Positions 26,385 to 34,336 of a stretch of 64,000 nucleotides of DNA are shown here, piece after piece. The translations under genes and the position numbers were made by a program. Position 1 is the first letter of the stretch. Each line of letters begins with the position of its first letter. The DNA is from CAYSPT01 sp964432985 (GTDB lineage Bacteria > Muiribacteriota > CAYSPT01): contig CAYSPT010000012.1 in assembly GCA_964432985.1 (NCBI GenBank), positions 1 to 64,000 of the forward strand, given 5' to 3'. The notes beneath the pieces were generated by a model. It saw only the letters and a program-made list of their open reading frames with translations, was not told the origin of the DNA and did not search any database.

Positions 26385-26475
26385 TTACGCTCCGGCCTGA
26401 GCTTCAGCCCCAACGGTTTGGGCCAACAGAATGCCGAAAGCCGTTACGCCCCAGCCTGAGCTTCAGCCCCAATGG
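26385..26475 (-). repeat. Duplicated 3' end of the SerC-like gene
   Basis: A block of about 32 bp beginning TTACGC and including CCTGAGCTTCAGCCCCAA occurs at 26385 and, with four changes, at 26444: a 59-bp period. The real stop is in the 26444 copy. The other copy, in the +1 frame, also reads VGAEAQAGA and a stop, so the last codons of the gene have been tandemly duplicated downstream. Confidence 0.65.
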
Positions 26476-27529
26476 CATCGGCGATAGCGGCGGTAACAGC
26501 CTTGATATCGTCCAGTGTCAGATCGCCCATGTGGGCCACCCGGAAAGCCTGTCCCTTAACCTTGCCGTAACCGTTTCCGAACTCCATGCCTTTTTCTTTG
26601 ACCTTCTTGATGATTTCGGCCACATCGATTCCCCGGTTGTTCTTAACGCAGGTCAGGGTAACACTCTCGTAACCCTTCTCCGCAAAAAGTTCAAAGCCAA
26701 GATCCAGCGCCCATTGCCGGGTGTATTCGGCCAGTTCAAGCAACCGTGCCTGGCGATTATCCATACCCTCGGCCAGGATGCGGTCGAGCTGGTAGTTCAG
26801 GGCATTGATGTGCGGAATGGTCGGTGTGGAGATGGTCTGGGACTTGTCGTCGTACTTGACGAACTGCTGAAAATCGAAGTAATAGCCGCGCCCGGACACT
26901 TCCTTGCTGCGATCGATAGCCTTCTGGGAACAGGAGAATACCGCCAGTCCGGGAGGCAGGGCGAAGCTTTTCTGCACCGAGGCCAGAACCACATCGATAC
27001 CCAGTTTGTCCACTTCAATCTTGGCGCCGGCCAGGGAGCTGACTGCGTCCATGCACACTACCAGGTCCGGGTACTGCCTGGCCACGTCCATGATTTCCGC
27101 TACCGGATTCATGACACCGGTGGAAGTCTCATTGTGGGTGATGAACAGTGTGTCGTAGTCACCTCGTTTGAGCTCGGCCGCCACCATTTCAGGCTTGATG
27201 GCCATGCCCCAATCCACCGCGATAGCCTCGGCCTGCTTGCCGCATTCGCCAACCATCTTGTACCAGCGGTCGGAGAAAGCACCGTTCACAAGGTTGAGAG
27301 ATTTGTTCTTTACCACGTTACGCACGCAGGCTTCCATGACGCCCAGCGCTGAGCTGGTGGACAGGAAAACGCGGTTTTCCGTGTAGAGCATTTTTTTCAA
27401 CTTGGCAGAGACCTGATCATACAGAGCGGAGAAAGCTTTGCTCCGGTGACCGATCATCGGGATACACATCTGCTGACGTACTTCTTCGAGCACCTCAGTG
27501 GGTCCGGGAATAAATAATTTGTTAGCCAT
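26444..27529 (-). CDS. Class V aminotransferase, alanine-glyoxylate/phosphoserine type
   Basis: 361 residues. The N-terminus LFIPGPTEVLEEVRQQM, GHRSKAF, the STSSALGVMEA loop and the PLP lysine in ASVQKSFALPPG (about 188-199) define the AGXT/SerC-like group. The neighbour SerA makes 3-phosphohydroxypyruvate, so this enzyme most likely forms phosphoserine, as archaeal-type SerC do; serine-glyoxylate activity is the alternative. Transcribed after serA with 82 bp between them. Its 3' end is duplicated downstream. Confidence 0.82.
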   Translation of the reverse strand: MANKLFIPGPTEVLEEVRQQMCIPMIGHRSKAFSALYDQVSAKLKKMLYTENRVFLSTSSALGVMEACVRNVVKNKSLNLVNGAFSDRWYKMVGECGKQAEAIAVDWGMAIKPEMVAAELKRGDYDTLFITHNETSTGVMNPVAEIMDVARQYPDLVVCMDAVSSLAGAKIEVDKLGIDVVLASVQKSFALPPGLAVFSCSQKAIDRSKEVSGRGYYFDFQQFVKYDDKSQTISTPTIPHINALNYQLDRILAEGMDNRQARLLELAEYTRQWALDLGFELFAEKGYESVTLTCVKNNRGIDVAEIIKKVKEKGMEFGNGYGKVKGQAFRVAHMGDLTLDDIKAVTAAIADAIGAEAQAGA

Positions 27530-27611
27530 AATACTATGACACCTCCTGAAATTGTTTATCGTTTCACGCGCCTGTTCAAGCGTTTGTGCTTATTCTAATG
27601 CGTTGGCGCTT

Positions 27612-28571
27612 CTACGAAGCGTTTGCTTCCTGCTGCCCTGCTTGACGCCGGGCGTACTCGATCATGATATCGGCCACTTCCATGCCCACGCGGAAGGTGG
27701 CTTCAGAGGTTGAAGCGCCCACGTGCGGCGTGCCGATGGCCTTTTCGTGTCCCTTGATCAGCTTGTTGTCGGTGGCTGGCTCTTCTTCCATGACGTCCAG
27801 CGCCGCCCCGGCGATCTTGCCGCTGTCGAGGCCCTCTATAAGGGCCGCTTCCTCGATGGTACCGCCCCGGCCGCAGTTGATAATCCTGACCCCGTCCTTG
27901 AGCTTCGCCAGGTTACTGTGGTTAATCAGGTATTTCGTCTCGTCGGTCAACGGCACGTGGATGGAGATGAAGTCGGACATCCCCAGCAGCTCGTCAATCG
28001 ATTTGAGCATGGTCACCGTGGCGCCTTTGTACTCCACGGAATCCTCTTTTATATACGGATCGTAAGCCACCGTCTTCATCCCGAAACCGGCGGCGCGGCA
28101 GGCCACTTCTTTGCCGATACGGCCCAGGCCGATGATACCCATGGTCTTGGTGTACAGCTCGGCCCCCTTGCACTGCTTCTTGGTCCAACGGCCCTCTTTC
28201 AGGGCGGTGGTGGCGGCCACCACGTGGCGGGACATGGCCAGGGCGTGAGCGAATACCAGCTCAGCCACACTGATGGAGCTGGCCGATGGAGTATTTCTCA
28301 CGATCATGCCCTTGTTCTGGGCGTAGTCCACATCGATGTTGTCCAGGCCTACTCCGCCCCGGACGATGAGTTTGAGATTAGTCGCGGCATCTATGATAGG
28401 CTCGCGGATCTTGGTGGCGCTGCGCACCATGCAGGCGTCATACTCGGGAATCGTCTGAATGAGCTCCTCGGGGCTCATACCAGTTTTCACGTCCACCTTT
28501 TCGATGGCCGGTTCGGACCGCATTTTTTCGATGGCTTCGTTGGCGGTGGAATCACATATCAGTATCTTCAT
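27612..28571 (-). CDS. serA: D-3-phosphoglycerate dehydrogenase, short form
   Basis: 319 residues from ATG 28571 (AAAGGTGA seven bases upstream). The substrate domain opens MKILICDSTANEAIEKM; the NAD motif is GIIGLGRIGKEVA (about 144-156). Catalytic Arg in NCGRGGTIEE, Glu and His (GTPHVGASTSEA) follow. It lacks the ACT or ASB regulatory domains of long SerA, so feedback by serine through ACT is not expected. It heads the serA-serC-DUF1015 unit and has its own promoter at 28625-28653. The first step of serine synthesis from glycolysis. Confidence 0.9.
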   Translation of the reverse strand: MKILICDSTANEAIEKMRSEPAIEKVDVKTGMSPEELIQTIPEYDACMVRSATKIREPIIDAATNLKLIVRGGVGLDNIDVDYAQNKGMIVRNTPSASSISVAELVFAHALAMSRHVVAATTALKEGRWTKKQCKGAELYTKTMGIIGLGRIGKEVACRAAGFGMKTVAYDPYIKEDSVEYKGATVTMLKSIDELLGMSDFISIHVPLTDETKYLINHSNLAKLKDGVRIINCGRGGTIEEAALIEGLDSGKIAGAALDVMEEEPATDNKLIKGHEKAIGTPHVGASTSEATFRVGMEVADIMIEYARRQAGQQEANAS

Positions 28572-28624
28572 AACACATTCACCTTTCAGAGATTGAATAT
28601 AATTACTATAGTAAGCAACAGAGA

Positions 28625-28653
28625 ATTGTATCACTGCAAACGGGAAATGTCAA
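28625..28653 (-). promoter_or_regulatory. Sigma70-type promoter of serA
   Basis: On the minus strand TTGACA (28653-28648), a 17-bp spacer, then TACAAT (28630-28625). The leader would be about 47 nt. Confidence 0.75.
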
Positions 28654-28730
28654 AAAATTAATAACCATAAATTTACAGCGTAGGCTGCAAATTCCTGGTT
28701 AGCGCGGAAAAGGCATGAAATTTGCTTTAA

Positions 28731-28768
28731 CTGTGTACATTCACACCAGAACAAAGGGAGGTACACAG
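28731..28768 (+). promoter_or_regulatory. Hairpin around the ribosome-binding site of the small ORF
   Basis: CTGTGTAC (28731-28738) pairs perfectly with GTACACAG (28761-28768). The GGGAGG ribosome site (28756-28761) lies at the loop edge and its last base is in the stem. The ATG is at 28771. The fold could modulate translation. Confidence 0.45.
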
Positions 28769-28770
28769 TC

Positions 28771-29004
28771 ATGATCCAGCTAAAAGCATTATCAGCCGAT
28801 ACTTGTGATGGCCACTTCGAGACCATCACCCCTGAAAGTGCCCAGCGCGATATAGAACAACTGCTCGCCATGAAACCTTCAGACCCCGATTATGATATCT
28901 ATTTCGGGAATCGGACAGAGCCCGGCAGGCTCTTGCCATTGATCCTTATACAAACGTTCATGCCTGGTACTGCAGGAACCTCAACAAACAGGCTGGCGGC
29001 GTAG
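28771..29004 (+). CDS. Small hypothetical protein
   Basis: 77 residues with a good GGGAGG nine bases before the ATG. The N-terminal half is acidic and soluble (TITPESAQRDIEQLLAMKPSDP); the C-terminal half has a short hydrophobic patch (LLPLILIQTFMPG). I recognise no family. It runs opposite to its neighbours, divergent from serA and convergent with leuC. It is supported by the ribosome site and hairpin rather than by homology. Confidence 0.45.
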   Translation: MIQLKALSADTCDGHFETITPESAQRDIEQLLAMKPSDPDYDIYFGNRTEPGRLLPLILIQTFMPGTAGTSTNRLAA

Positions 29005-29059
29005 CAAAGTTCCGGCGTAACCAGGATCCGGAGTAAGGGCAGGAGCCAAAGTGTTTCAT

Positions 29060-29081
29060 AATGACACAGTACTGTCTCATT
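29060..29081. promoter_or_regulatory. 22-bp palindrome between convergent genes
   Basis: AATGA-C-ACAGTACTGT-C-TCATT is symmetric except for one C/C mismatch per arm and has no loop. This is more like a protein-binding site or cruciform than a terminator. It lies 55 bp past the small ORF and 63 bp past the leuC stop. Confidence 0.4.
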
Positions 29082-29144
29082 GTGAGAAAAAGACATTGTG
29101 TGCACCCGGTTGCTGATAGGCAGATGGAGCACATGCGCAGCAGA

Positions 29145-30410
29145 TCAAAGCAGGTCCCGCGGATCGGTGATGGAGCCGGTTAGTGCCGTAGCCGCCGCTG
29201 TGTACGGTGAACCCAGGTAGATTGACGCTTCCTTGCACCCCATCCGTCCCTTGAAGTTGCGGTTGGAGGTGGCCAGGCAGATCTCTCCCGGTGCCAGCGC
29301 CCCCTGGTGCGCTCCCAGGCACGGACCGCAGCCGGGATTGCACACCACCGCTCCCGCCTCAAGCAGCGTCAGCAGCGTCCCGTCCTGAATGGCACCGGCG
29401 TAGATCCTGCTGGAAGCAGGAATAACGATAAGCCTTGTTGTCGGGGAAACCTTCTTTCCCTTTAGCAAAGACGCTGCCGCTTTAAGATCGCTCAACCGGC
29501 CGTTGGTGCATGTCCCCAGCACCACCTGGTTGATCTTCAAGCCCGCCAGGTCTCCCACCGGCACACCGGTGTCTACCGTGTGGGGCGCAGCCACCATGGG
29601 CTGGATATCCGACAGGTCATACTCGTAGGTTTTATCGTATGCGGCGCCCTCGTCTGGAAGCACGGGGCGCACGGAATCATCGACCGGCACACCCTGCCCT
29701 TTAAGCCAGGAAAAGGTCACGTCATCGGCGGGAACCACACCGTTTTTGGCGCCCATCTCCGCCGCCATGTTGCACAACACCATCCGGTCGGCCACCGTCA
29801 AGGATGACACCGCCGGCCCCAGGAACTCGCACGAAGCGTAATCGGCGCCGTCCGCCCCGATGTCGGAGATTATCTTCAACACCAGGTCCTTTGCGGTCAC
29901 GGCGGCGGGCAGCCGCCCGGTGAGCAGGAACTTGATGCTCAGGGGCACCTTGAGCCAGATTTCCCCGGTGGCCCAGGTAGCGGCAGCCTCAGTTCTCCCG
30001 ATCCCGGCGCTGAAAGCACCCACGGCCCCGTAAGTAGGAGTGTGCGAGTCGGAGCCCACCGCCAGCTGGCCGGGCAATATCCACCCTTCCTCCAGCACCA
30101 CCTGGTGGCACACCCCGCGGCCGATATCCATGAATTTGCTTAGCCCCTGGTCTTTCACGAACTCCCGGATGACCTGGTGGTTGGTGGCGTGCTTCGAGTC
30201 GGCCGCCGGTACGCAGTGGTCCAGAACGATAGCCACCCGGTCCTTATTCCAGACCTTCTCGACGCCGATTTTCTTAAAATGTTTAGAGATGGCAGCGGAG
30301 TTGTCGTGGGACAGGACCAGGTCGGGCTCCACCTCGACGATCTCGTTGGGTACGACCGTTTCTTTACCGGATTTCCCGGCCAGTACCTTCTCGGCAAACG
30401 TTTTGGGCAT
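29145..30410 (-). CDS. leuC: Aconitase/3-isopropylmalate dehydratase-type large subunit
   Basis: 421 residues, the length of archaeal-type LeuC. The 4Fe-4S ligands are the Cys of GTCTNGR (about residue 300) and the two of NPGCGPC (about 360). Substrate-site motifs GSDSHTPTYGAVG and VLDHCVPAADSKH are intact. It works as a heterodimer with a small subunit, here the LeuD at 24350, which is unusually far (5 kb) and separated by the serine genes. It follows the HD gene on the same strand with 143 bp between. Confidence 0.9.
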   Translation of the reverse strand: MPKTFAEKVLAGKSGKETVVPNEIVEVEPDLVLSHDNSAAISKHFKKIGVEKVWNKDRVAIVLDHCVPAADSKHATNHQVIREFVKDQGLSKFMDIGRGVCHQVVLEEGWILPGQLAVGSDSHTPTYGAVGAFSAGIGRTEAAATWATGEIWLKVPLSIKFLLTGRLPAAVTAKDLVLKIISDIGADGADYASCEFLGPAVSSLTVADRMVLCNMAAEMGAKNGVVPADDVTFSWLKGQGVPVDDSVRPVLPDEGAAYDKTYEYDLSDIQPMVAAPHTVDTGVPVGDLAGLKINQVVLGTCTNGRLSDLKAAASLLKGKKVSPTTRLIVIPASSRIYAGAIQDGTLLTLLEAGAVVCNPGCGPCLGAHQGALAPGEICLATSNRNFKGRMGCKEASIYLGSPYTAAATALTGSITDPRDLL

Positions 30411-30553
30411 TCAGTTCACCTTCTTCTTCACAACACTTTTTTCAGCACATAACCTCATAGGCATCTCAATCACCTTTTCCTTCAAAGCTCACGAGTACTA
30501 CATGTTTCATGGAGACGCGTGTGCGAAGATATGCTCTTTATTTAGCGTTTTTA

Positions 30554-31084
30554 TTACATCGCCCTCAGCGGTTCGAAGTTGGAAAAGTCGGCGTAGTGGA
30601 TTATCCAGGCTTCCGGGGTGCGCTTACCGATGTCACCTTCTTTGGAGTGGGCGGCGATCATGTGCGCCACTTCGGGTGGAACACCGCATCGCAGAGCCAG
30701 GCACACACCGGTAAAGGGATGGCGGAGATATGTACCGGTGGGGCTCTTGACGAAGGTGTCCTCCTTGATCTGGTACTCCACTATCTTGCCCACATCGTGC
30801 AGAAGCGCCCCGGCCACCAGCTTGTCACGTTTCAGCTTGATACCGTGTACATCCCGGTACGTGTCCGCAGCGGCCATGGCCATCCTGGTCACCGCCCGGG
30901 TGTGCTGAACAAAATTCACCGGGCAATCTTTGATAAGCAGCGTAAACGGCATAACGAGCATATCGTCGGGAGTGAACCCGGTTTCTTTCAGCGCCAGCTC
31001 CCAGGTGTCGAGCACCGCTTTAGCCAGAACGGGATCTTTAACCTCGTTGAACTCGGGAATTATCTCTACAAGTTTCTCTTTCAT
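30554..31084 (-). CDS. HD-domain phosphohydrolase
   Basis: 176 residues from ATG 31084 (GGAGG nine bases upstream). The HD metal motif is HTRAVTRMA (about 82), ALLHDVGKIVEY (about 113-124), HPFTG and a final Asp in HYADFSN, so the metal ligands are complete. Family members hydrolyse nucleotides or other phosphate esters; the substrate is not evident. It lies between the aminotransferase and leuC genes. Confidence 0.8.
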   Translation of the reverse strand: MKEKLVEIIPEFNEVKDPVLAKAVLDTWELALKETGFTPDDMLVMPFTLLIKDCPVNFVQHTRAVTRMAMAAADTYRDVHGIKLKRDKLVAGALLHDVGKIVEYQIKEDTFVKSPTGTYLRHPFTGVCLALRCGVPPEVAHMIAAHSKEGDIGKRTPEAWIIHYADFSNFEPLRAM

Positions 31085-31133
31085 CACCACTACACCTCCA
31101 AAACTCTCAATAGCTAATTTTATCCACACTTTT

Positions 31134-31162
31134 GGATCCACCGGTCAAGCCGGCGGATGACA
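31134..31162 (+). repeat. Short CCGGTCAAGCCGG palindrome
   Basis: GGATCCACCGGTCAAGCCGG followed by CGGATGAC matches GGATCCTCCGGTCAAGCCGG at 56073. The core forms a small hairpin (CCGG-TCAAG-CCGG). It sits in the 99-bp gap between the aminotransferase and HD genes. Confidence 0.5.
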
Positions 31163-31183
31163 ATACTATTCAGCGCAGCAATG

Positions 31184-32353
31184 CTATGACTTTTTCTCAA
31201 TATACTTTTTGACTCTGGACATACCCTCCTTGATGTTGTCCACGGACGTAGCGTAAGAAAACCTGAGGAAACCTTCGCCGGTCTCGCCGAAGGATGTCCC
31301 CGATAAACAGGCCACACCGGCCTCCTCGAGCAGGCCCGTTTGCAGCTCTTTTGATTTCATCCCCGTACCGCTGATATTGGGAAACGCGTAGAAAGCGCCC
31401 GGGGGGACGGAGCAGCGGAAACCGGGAATCTCGTTAAGAAGCCGGGTTATCAAATCCCGCCGGGCCTTGAACCGGGACATCATGAAGTCAATTTCATCCC
31501 GCGGCCCCATGAGAGCCGCCACGCCGGCGGCCTGGACGAACGCAGGCGTGCAGGAAGTGGAGTTGGCGATACACCGGATAACCTGCGCCGCCACCGCCTC
31601 GGGCATGATACCGTAACCGAGCCTCCAGCCGGTCATGGCGAAAGTCTTGGACCACCCGTCCAGGATGATGGCATGGTCGCGCATACCCGGAAACACCCCG
31701 ATTGACACGTGCTCCCCGTCGTACAACATCCGGGAGTAGATTTCATCGGACAGGATGAACAGGTCGTGGCGGCGCGCCAGAGAGGCAATTCCTTCCATGT
31801 CTTCCCTGGTCAGAATACCGCCGGTGGGATTGTGGGGAGAATTGATGACGATCATTTTAGTCTTTGCGGTTATTTTGGATTCAAACTCGTTTAGTTCGAA
31901 CCTGAAACCACGTTCCTCCCGCAGGGTGTAGGGGACGGGTGTTCCGCCCATCAGCTGGACAGCGGTACGGTAAATAGGGTAGCCGGGATCCGGATACAGC
32001 ACCTCGTCACCCGGGTTTATACAGACCAGGAACGCGTTGAAGAAGACCGGTTTTCCGCCTGACATGACCACTACTTCGGACGGTGACGGTGTAAATCCCT
32101 TCCACCGGGTGGTGTAGTCGACGACGGCCTGTTTCAGCTCGGGCAGCCCCGCTGAAGGACTGTACCCGGTATTCCCGGCCTTCATCGATTCGATAGCCGC
32201 ATCTTTTATGAAATCTGGCGTGTCAAAATCGGGCTGGCCCAGCTGCATGTGAACGATATTATGGCCGGCAGCTTCGAGTTTTTTAACCTTGTTCAGAACT
32301 TCCAGACCGGACTCTACCGACGGGAAATTCATCCTATCAGCCAGTTGCTTCAT
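31184..32353 (-). CDS. Class I/II aminotransferase, aspartate type
   Basis: 389 residues from ATG 32353, which overlaps the transketolase gene by 17 bp; a TTG at 32374 would add seven. PLP motifs: NSPHNPTGG (about 170), SDEIYSRMLYDG and the lysine in GWSKTFAMTGWRLGYG (about 230-245), plus RFSYATS near the C-terminus for the carboxylate-binding Arg. The AspC-like subgroup I-gamma handles aspartate, alanine or aromatic substrates. Placement beside threonine synthase and SerC-like genes fits general amino-acid synthesis. Confidence 0.85.
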   Translation of the reverse strand: MKQLADRMNFPSVESGLEVLNKVKKLEAAGHNIVHMQLGQPDFDTPDFIKDAAIESMKAGNTGYSPSAGLPELKQAVVDYTTRWKGFTPSPSEVVVMSGGKPVFFNAFLVCINPGDEVLYPDPGYPIYRTAVQLMGGTPVPYTLREERGFRFELNEFESKITAKTKMIVINSPHNPTGGILTREDMEGIASLARRHDLFILSDEIYSRMLYDGEHVSIGVFPGMRDHAIILDGWSKTFAMTGWRLGYGIMPEAVAAQVIRCIANSTSCTPAFVQAAGVAALMGPRDEIDFMMSRFKARRDLITRLLNEIPGFRCSVPPGAFYAFPNISGTGMKSKELQTGLLEEAGVACLSGTSFGETGEGFLRFSYATSVDNIKEGMSRVKKYIEKKS

Positions 32354-33398
32354 ATGTTCGAGTTTTCCTTTCAACAGCTCGCCGGGCCGCCGCCGCTACA
32401 TCGTGATGCGTCAACCCGAACGCTTTTTTCAATTCATCAGGTTCACCCGATTCTCCAAACCTGTCACTGACACCGACTATTTCCAGGGGAACAAGGAGTT
32501 CCTGGGCCACCAGTTCCGCCACCGCCCCGCCGAGCCCGCCCGCCGCCTGGTGCTCTTCCACCGTTACCATGGCCCCGCACTGCCTGGCGCAGGCAAGTAA
32601 GGTCTTGCGGTCCAGCGGCTTGATGGTGTGGCTGTTTATCACTCTGGCGGAGATTCCCTCTTCTGCCAGGACACCGGCTGCCAGGAGCGCTTCATACACC
32701 ATGGCGCCGGCGGCCACCAGGGCCACGTCGGTCCCTTCCCGGTACGTTTCGGCGCGTCCCACGGTAAACGGTGTTGCTTCGGTGGTGACTACCGGTACCG
32801 GTTCCTGCCCGAAGCGTATGTAGACCGGTCCCGGAGTTTCAGCCGCCGCCAGGGTGGCTTTCTTCGTTTCGTGAAAATCAGCCGGAACGATCACCGTCAT
32901 GTTCGGCAGAACCCGCATGATGGCTATTTCCTCAAGCGCCTGGTGCGTCGCCCCGCCAGGACCGACGAATATTCCTCCGTGGCCCCCCCCTATCTTGACA
33001 TTCAGGTTTGGATAGCAGATGATGGTTCTTATCTGGTTCCAGGCGCGCCCGGCCACAACAACCCCGTGCGTGGTAACGAACGGGACGAGCCCGGCCAGCG
33101 CCAGCCCGGCGGCGGTGCTGAGCATGTCCTGCTCGGATATCCCTATGTCCATGAATCTATCCTGGGATTTTTCCTCCACACACTCATTCGTGTGCACACA
33201 CCGAGTTAGGTGAACCCACTGGGCCCGGGTAGATTTGGGCAAGGCCGCGTCCAGAACGACAACCCCGGAGTCCCGCCGGCACAGCTCGAGCAGCCCTTCG
33301 CCATACCCGTCCCTGGTTGGTCTGAACTCAACTTCGGTGCGGTCAGGATTGACAATGTGTGCGGCATAATTCTCATGTTGATTCACAGTTTGACTCAT
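32337..33398 (-). CDS. Transketolase, C-terminal subunit
   Basis: 353 residues from ATG 33398. It has the pyrimidine-binding and C-terminal domains: RFMDIGISEQDMLSTAAGLA with the catalytic Glu, GGGHGGIFVGPGGATHQALEE and a final TVEEHQAAGGLGGAVAE. It pairs with the N-terminal subunit 29 bp upstream to give a complete split transketolase, common in archaea and some bacteria. The N-terminal about 30 residues, with a Cys/His-containing insert after KSTRAQWVHL, are slightly longer than usual. Confidence 0.9.
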   Translation of the reverse strand: MSQTVNQHENYAAHIVNPDRTEVEFRPTRDGYGEGLLELCRRDSGVVVLDAALPKSTRAQWVHLTRCVHTNECVEEKSQDRFMDIGISEQDMLSTAAGLALAGLVPFVTTHGVVVAGRAWNQIRTIICYPNLNVKIGGGHGGIFVGPGGATHQALEEIAIMRVLPNMTVIVPADFHETKKATLAAAETPGPVYIRFGQEPVPVVTTEATPFTVGRAETYREGTDVALVAAGAMVYEALLAAGVLAEEGISARVINSHTIKPLDRKTLLACARQCGAMVTVEEHQAAGGLGGAVAELVAQELLVPLEIVGVSDRFGESGEPDELKKAFGLTHHDVAAAARRAVERKTRTYEATG

Positions 33399-33427
33399 CA
33401 ACTTCCTCTACCCGAATTCGGATACAC

Positions 33428-34249
33428 TCAGTCAGCCAGTTCCGCCATGGCCCGCTCGTACTCCTCACGATTGGGAATCCGGTCGTGCCAGTCCACCTGA
33501 TCTTCGATAAACGACACACCTTTTCCCTTAAACGTGTGTGCCAAAATCAGTGTTGGTCGCTCCCGAGCCCGCGACATCCGGTTGAATGCGGCTATAATAG
33601 ATTGAATATCGTGCCCGTCCACTTCGATCACGTTCCAGTTGAAAGAACTCCATTTCTCCGCGATAGGGTAGATGTTCATGACCTCTTCGATCCGGCCGGC
33701 AATCTGAAAACCGTTGTTGTCCAGTATGGCACACACGTTTTTCAGCCGGTAATGAGCCGCTGTCATGGCCGCTTCCCACACCTGCCCTTCCTGGATTTCC
33801 CCATCTCCCAACAGGCAGAAGACCCGGTAATCCTTGTTCTGCATACGGGCCCCGAGGGCCAGCCCGTTGGCAATGGAGAGCCCCTGTCCCAGGGACCTGG
33901 TGGAGGCGTCGAGCCCCGGCGTTTTCCGCATGTCGGGATACCCCTGCAGCCGGCTTCCCAGTTTGCGCAGCGTTACCAGTTCCTCCGCCGGGAAGAACCC
34001 CCTGCGGGCCAAAACAGAATACAGAACCGGGCAGGCATGCCCTTTGGAGAGGATAAACCGGTCGCGGTCCGGCCAGGCGGGGTTGTCCGGATCGATCCTC
34101 ATTACCTTCCAGTAGAGCGCCACCAGCAGTTCTACCGCCGAGAATGACCCCCCAGTATGCCCGCTGCCCGCTGCCAAAAGAGCCGTGAGTATGTCGCGCC
34201 GTACCTGGCGGCACAAGGACTCGAGCTCGATGATCTCACTTTTGTTCAC
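33428..34249 (-). CDS. Transketolase, N-terminal subunit
   Basis: About 273 residues from GTG 34249 (AGGTGAG seven bases upstream; GTG 34261 is the alternative). The thiamine-diphosphate motif is GDGEIQEGQVWEA (about 147-159) with Asn in DNNGFQ; GSGHTGGSFSAVELL and LSKGHACPVLY complete the site. It transfers two-carbon ketol units in the pentose phosphate pathway together with the next gene. Confidence 0.9.
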   Translation of the reverse strand: MNKSEIIELESLCRQVRRDILTALLAAGSGHTGGSFSAVELLVALYWKVMRIDPDNPAWPDRDRFILSKGHACPVLYSVLARRGFFPAEELVTLRKLGSRLQGYPDMRKTPGLDASTRSLGQGLSIANGLALGARMQNKDYRVFCLLGDGEIQEGQVWEAAMTAAHYRLKNVCAILDNNGFQIAGRIEEVMNIYPIAEKWSSFNWNVIEVDGHDIQSIIAAFNRMSRARERPTLILAHTFKGKGVSFIEDQVDWHDRIPNREEYERAMAELAD

Positions 34250-34336
34250 GTTATGACTCACCTTTTTTACCGGTTAAAGGGATGGAAAAAGCACCATCCG
34301 GGTCCCGGATTCAAGGGCGCCGCTAACCGGCGCCAG

